From: a virus
IMG/VR virus record: IMGVR_UViG_3300033571_013339
Location: 1 to 64,000 of that record
DNA: 64,000 bases
Reading direction: 5' to 3' (one strand)
Positions within the stretch are counted from its first letter, which is position 1. Every line of letters begins with the position of its first letter. Positions 63,345 to 64,000 of the stretch are shown piece by piece. The position numbers and the translations under genes are program-made. The notes beneath the pieces are model-generated. The model was not told the origin of the DNA, did not search any database, and worked only from the letters and a program-made list of their open reading frames with translations.

Positions 63345-64000
63345 TCAACTTTCTTCGCTCCAGTAACACCATCCTTCTCCTTCTATCCAAGTCAAGGGTT
63401 TCCCTTCCCACTCCAACTTTAGTAGCAAATGGGCGAGGCGAGACTTTACTCCGATGACAGTGTTCGGGTCTTTAATGAATGGACGAACCCACGTAGGAAT
63501 GTGTGCGTACTTTCCTTTCGTCGCTTTCACTTCCCAGTCAAGCTGAGAAACCCAGGGATCTTTGTTAACCCACTCTTGAGCTTTTTTCGGGTCGTTAAGG
63601 TAGAGAACGCGCCAGTCTTCGTAAGTTTTCCACACCAGATCTTTACAGATCTGCGTCATTTCGTCGTTGTATTCTTTGTAAACACGCTCAACATCCTCAA
63701 TCCACTCGGACCAGTTGTCGACGAGCGGAATGATCGAACCGTTTAGATGATAGTGACCGCAGAGAGCAACCATCGAAGGAGTGCTATCCAGGTACTTTGG
63801 CCACAGCGCCTGAAAGAGTTCAGCAGTGTAGTAAGCATCCTTTAGGGCGTAATCAAGAGCTTCGGTCAGAACTTGACGAATCTGCGAGAGATGAGTCGCA
63901 TCTACGAAGATATCACGAACTTTTTTGTCCACTGCGCCCAGTTCTTTTACGTCCTCACCAAAATACTTTCGGACGGCTGCCACGTGAAAGTTGTAGCACT
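63345..64000 (-). CDS. DNA polymerase, family A (polymerase-gamma-like), N-terminal part (runs off the right edge)
   Basis: At least 217 aa in the window. The frame is open beyond position 63983, so the start lies outside. The stretch PSMVALCGHYHLNGSIIPLVDNWSEWIEDVERVY corresponds to the post-exonuclease linker of polymerase gamma (x-MLEMGVSYLPVNQNWERY). The end GVKSRLAHLLLKLEWEGKPLTWIEGEGWCYW matches its T-P-L-L-L-R-L-x-W-x-G-x-P-L segment. The frame stops at WSEES, just where the HNH gene is inserted. Confidence 0.85.
   Translation of the reverse strand, partial: CYNFHVAAVRKYFGEDVKELGAVDKKVRDIFVDATHLSQIRQVLTEALDYALKDAYYTAELFQALWPKYLDSTPSMVALCGHYHLNGSIIPLVDNWSEWIEDVERVYKEYNDEMTQICKDLVWKTYEDWRVLYLNDPKKAQEWVNKDPWVSQLDWEVKATKGKYAHIPTWVRPFIKDPNTVIGVKSRLAHLLLKLEWEGKPLTWIEGEGWCYWSEES

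Noticed and set aside
62635-63345. Group I intron or intein as the cause of the polymerase split.
   Set aside because: Only ~50 nt separate the upstream polymerase stop from the HNH start and none separate HNH from the downstream ATG. No P/Q/R/S boxes were found, and no intein N- or C-terminal splicing motif (Cys/Ser start, His-Asn end) frames the HNH.

Overview
The window is a 64-kb segment of a large, apparently lytic, contractile-tailed double-stranded DNA phage (myovirus morphology). The evidence is a tail sheath, Gp25-like and J-like baseplate proteins, a Mu-type head set (DUF935-like portal, MuF-like protein, gpI-like protease/scaffold), a large terminase, collagen-like and beta-helical tail fibres, PhoH and a family A DNA polymerase. 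I saw no integrase, repressor, tRNA gene, CRISPR array or rRNA. Very large beta-helix fibres, PhoH, a lipid desaturase, a 2OG-Fe(II) oxygenase and a LysM-like baseplate protein together recall cyanobacterial phages. That host guess is inference, because no photosynthesis gene lies in the window.

All genes run on the minus strand except two at 27.2-28.4 kb, so transcription goes from high to low coordinates. In that order: a polymerase-gamma-like DNA polymerase broken by an HNH endonuclease gene (64-61.3 kb); tail assembly chaperones with a probable -1 frameshift, tail completion and LysM-like proteins (60.9-59 kb); a giant sheath, a Gp25-like baseplate protein, the portal, protease/scaffold, MuF-like protein and decoration protein (59-49.4 kb); the major capsid gene, interrupted by a group I intron that carries an HNH homing endonuclease (49.3-47.35 kb); tail tube and a strong terminator (47.3-46.8 kb); baseplate J and large baseplate or receptor-binding proteins, including BspA-type leucine-rich repeats (46.8-34.3 kb); spike, neck proteins and terminase (34.3-28.6 kb); a plus-strand pair with a fatty-acid desaturase; PhoH (27.1 kb); a 10-kb cluster of probable virion-cargo proteins, among them a kinase-like protein and an HNH nuclease (26-15.8 kb); and tail fibres, their assembly factor and a prolyl-hydroxylase-like oxygenase (15.8-0 kb).

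Three themes stand out. First, the octamer GGGTAAAA occurs 21 times between transcription units. It is always on the strand of the gene that follows, usually 22-34 nt before a start codon. It is present on both strands at the only divergent gene pair and sits directly after the best terminator, so it is very probably this phage's promoter core. Inside each unit, genes are joined by TGATG, ATGA or TAATG overlaps. Second, the cargo cluster shares short modules across unrelated proteins: an exactly spaced four-cysteine motif in three proteins, and FAE-type motifs that also recur six times in the scaffold. This suggests a set of proteins packaged into the head, processed during maturation and delivered to the host. 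Third, mobile endonuclease genes (HNH, GIY-YIG, an intron ORF and a reduced HNH) have invaded the capsid and polymerase genes and other sites, and three of them share a C-terminal module.
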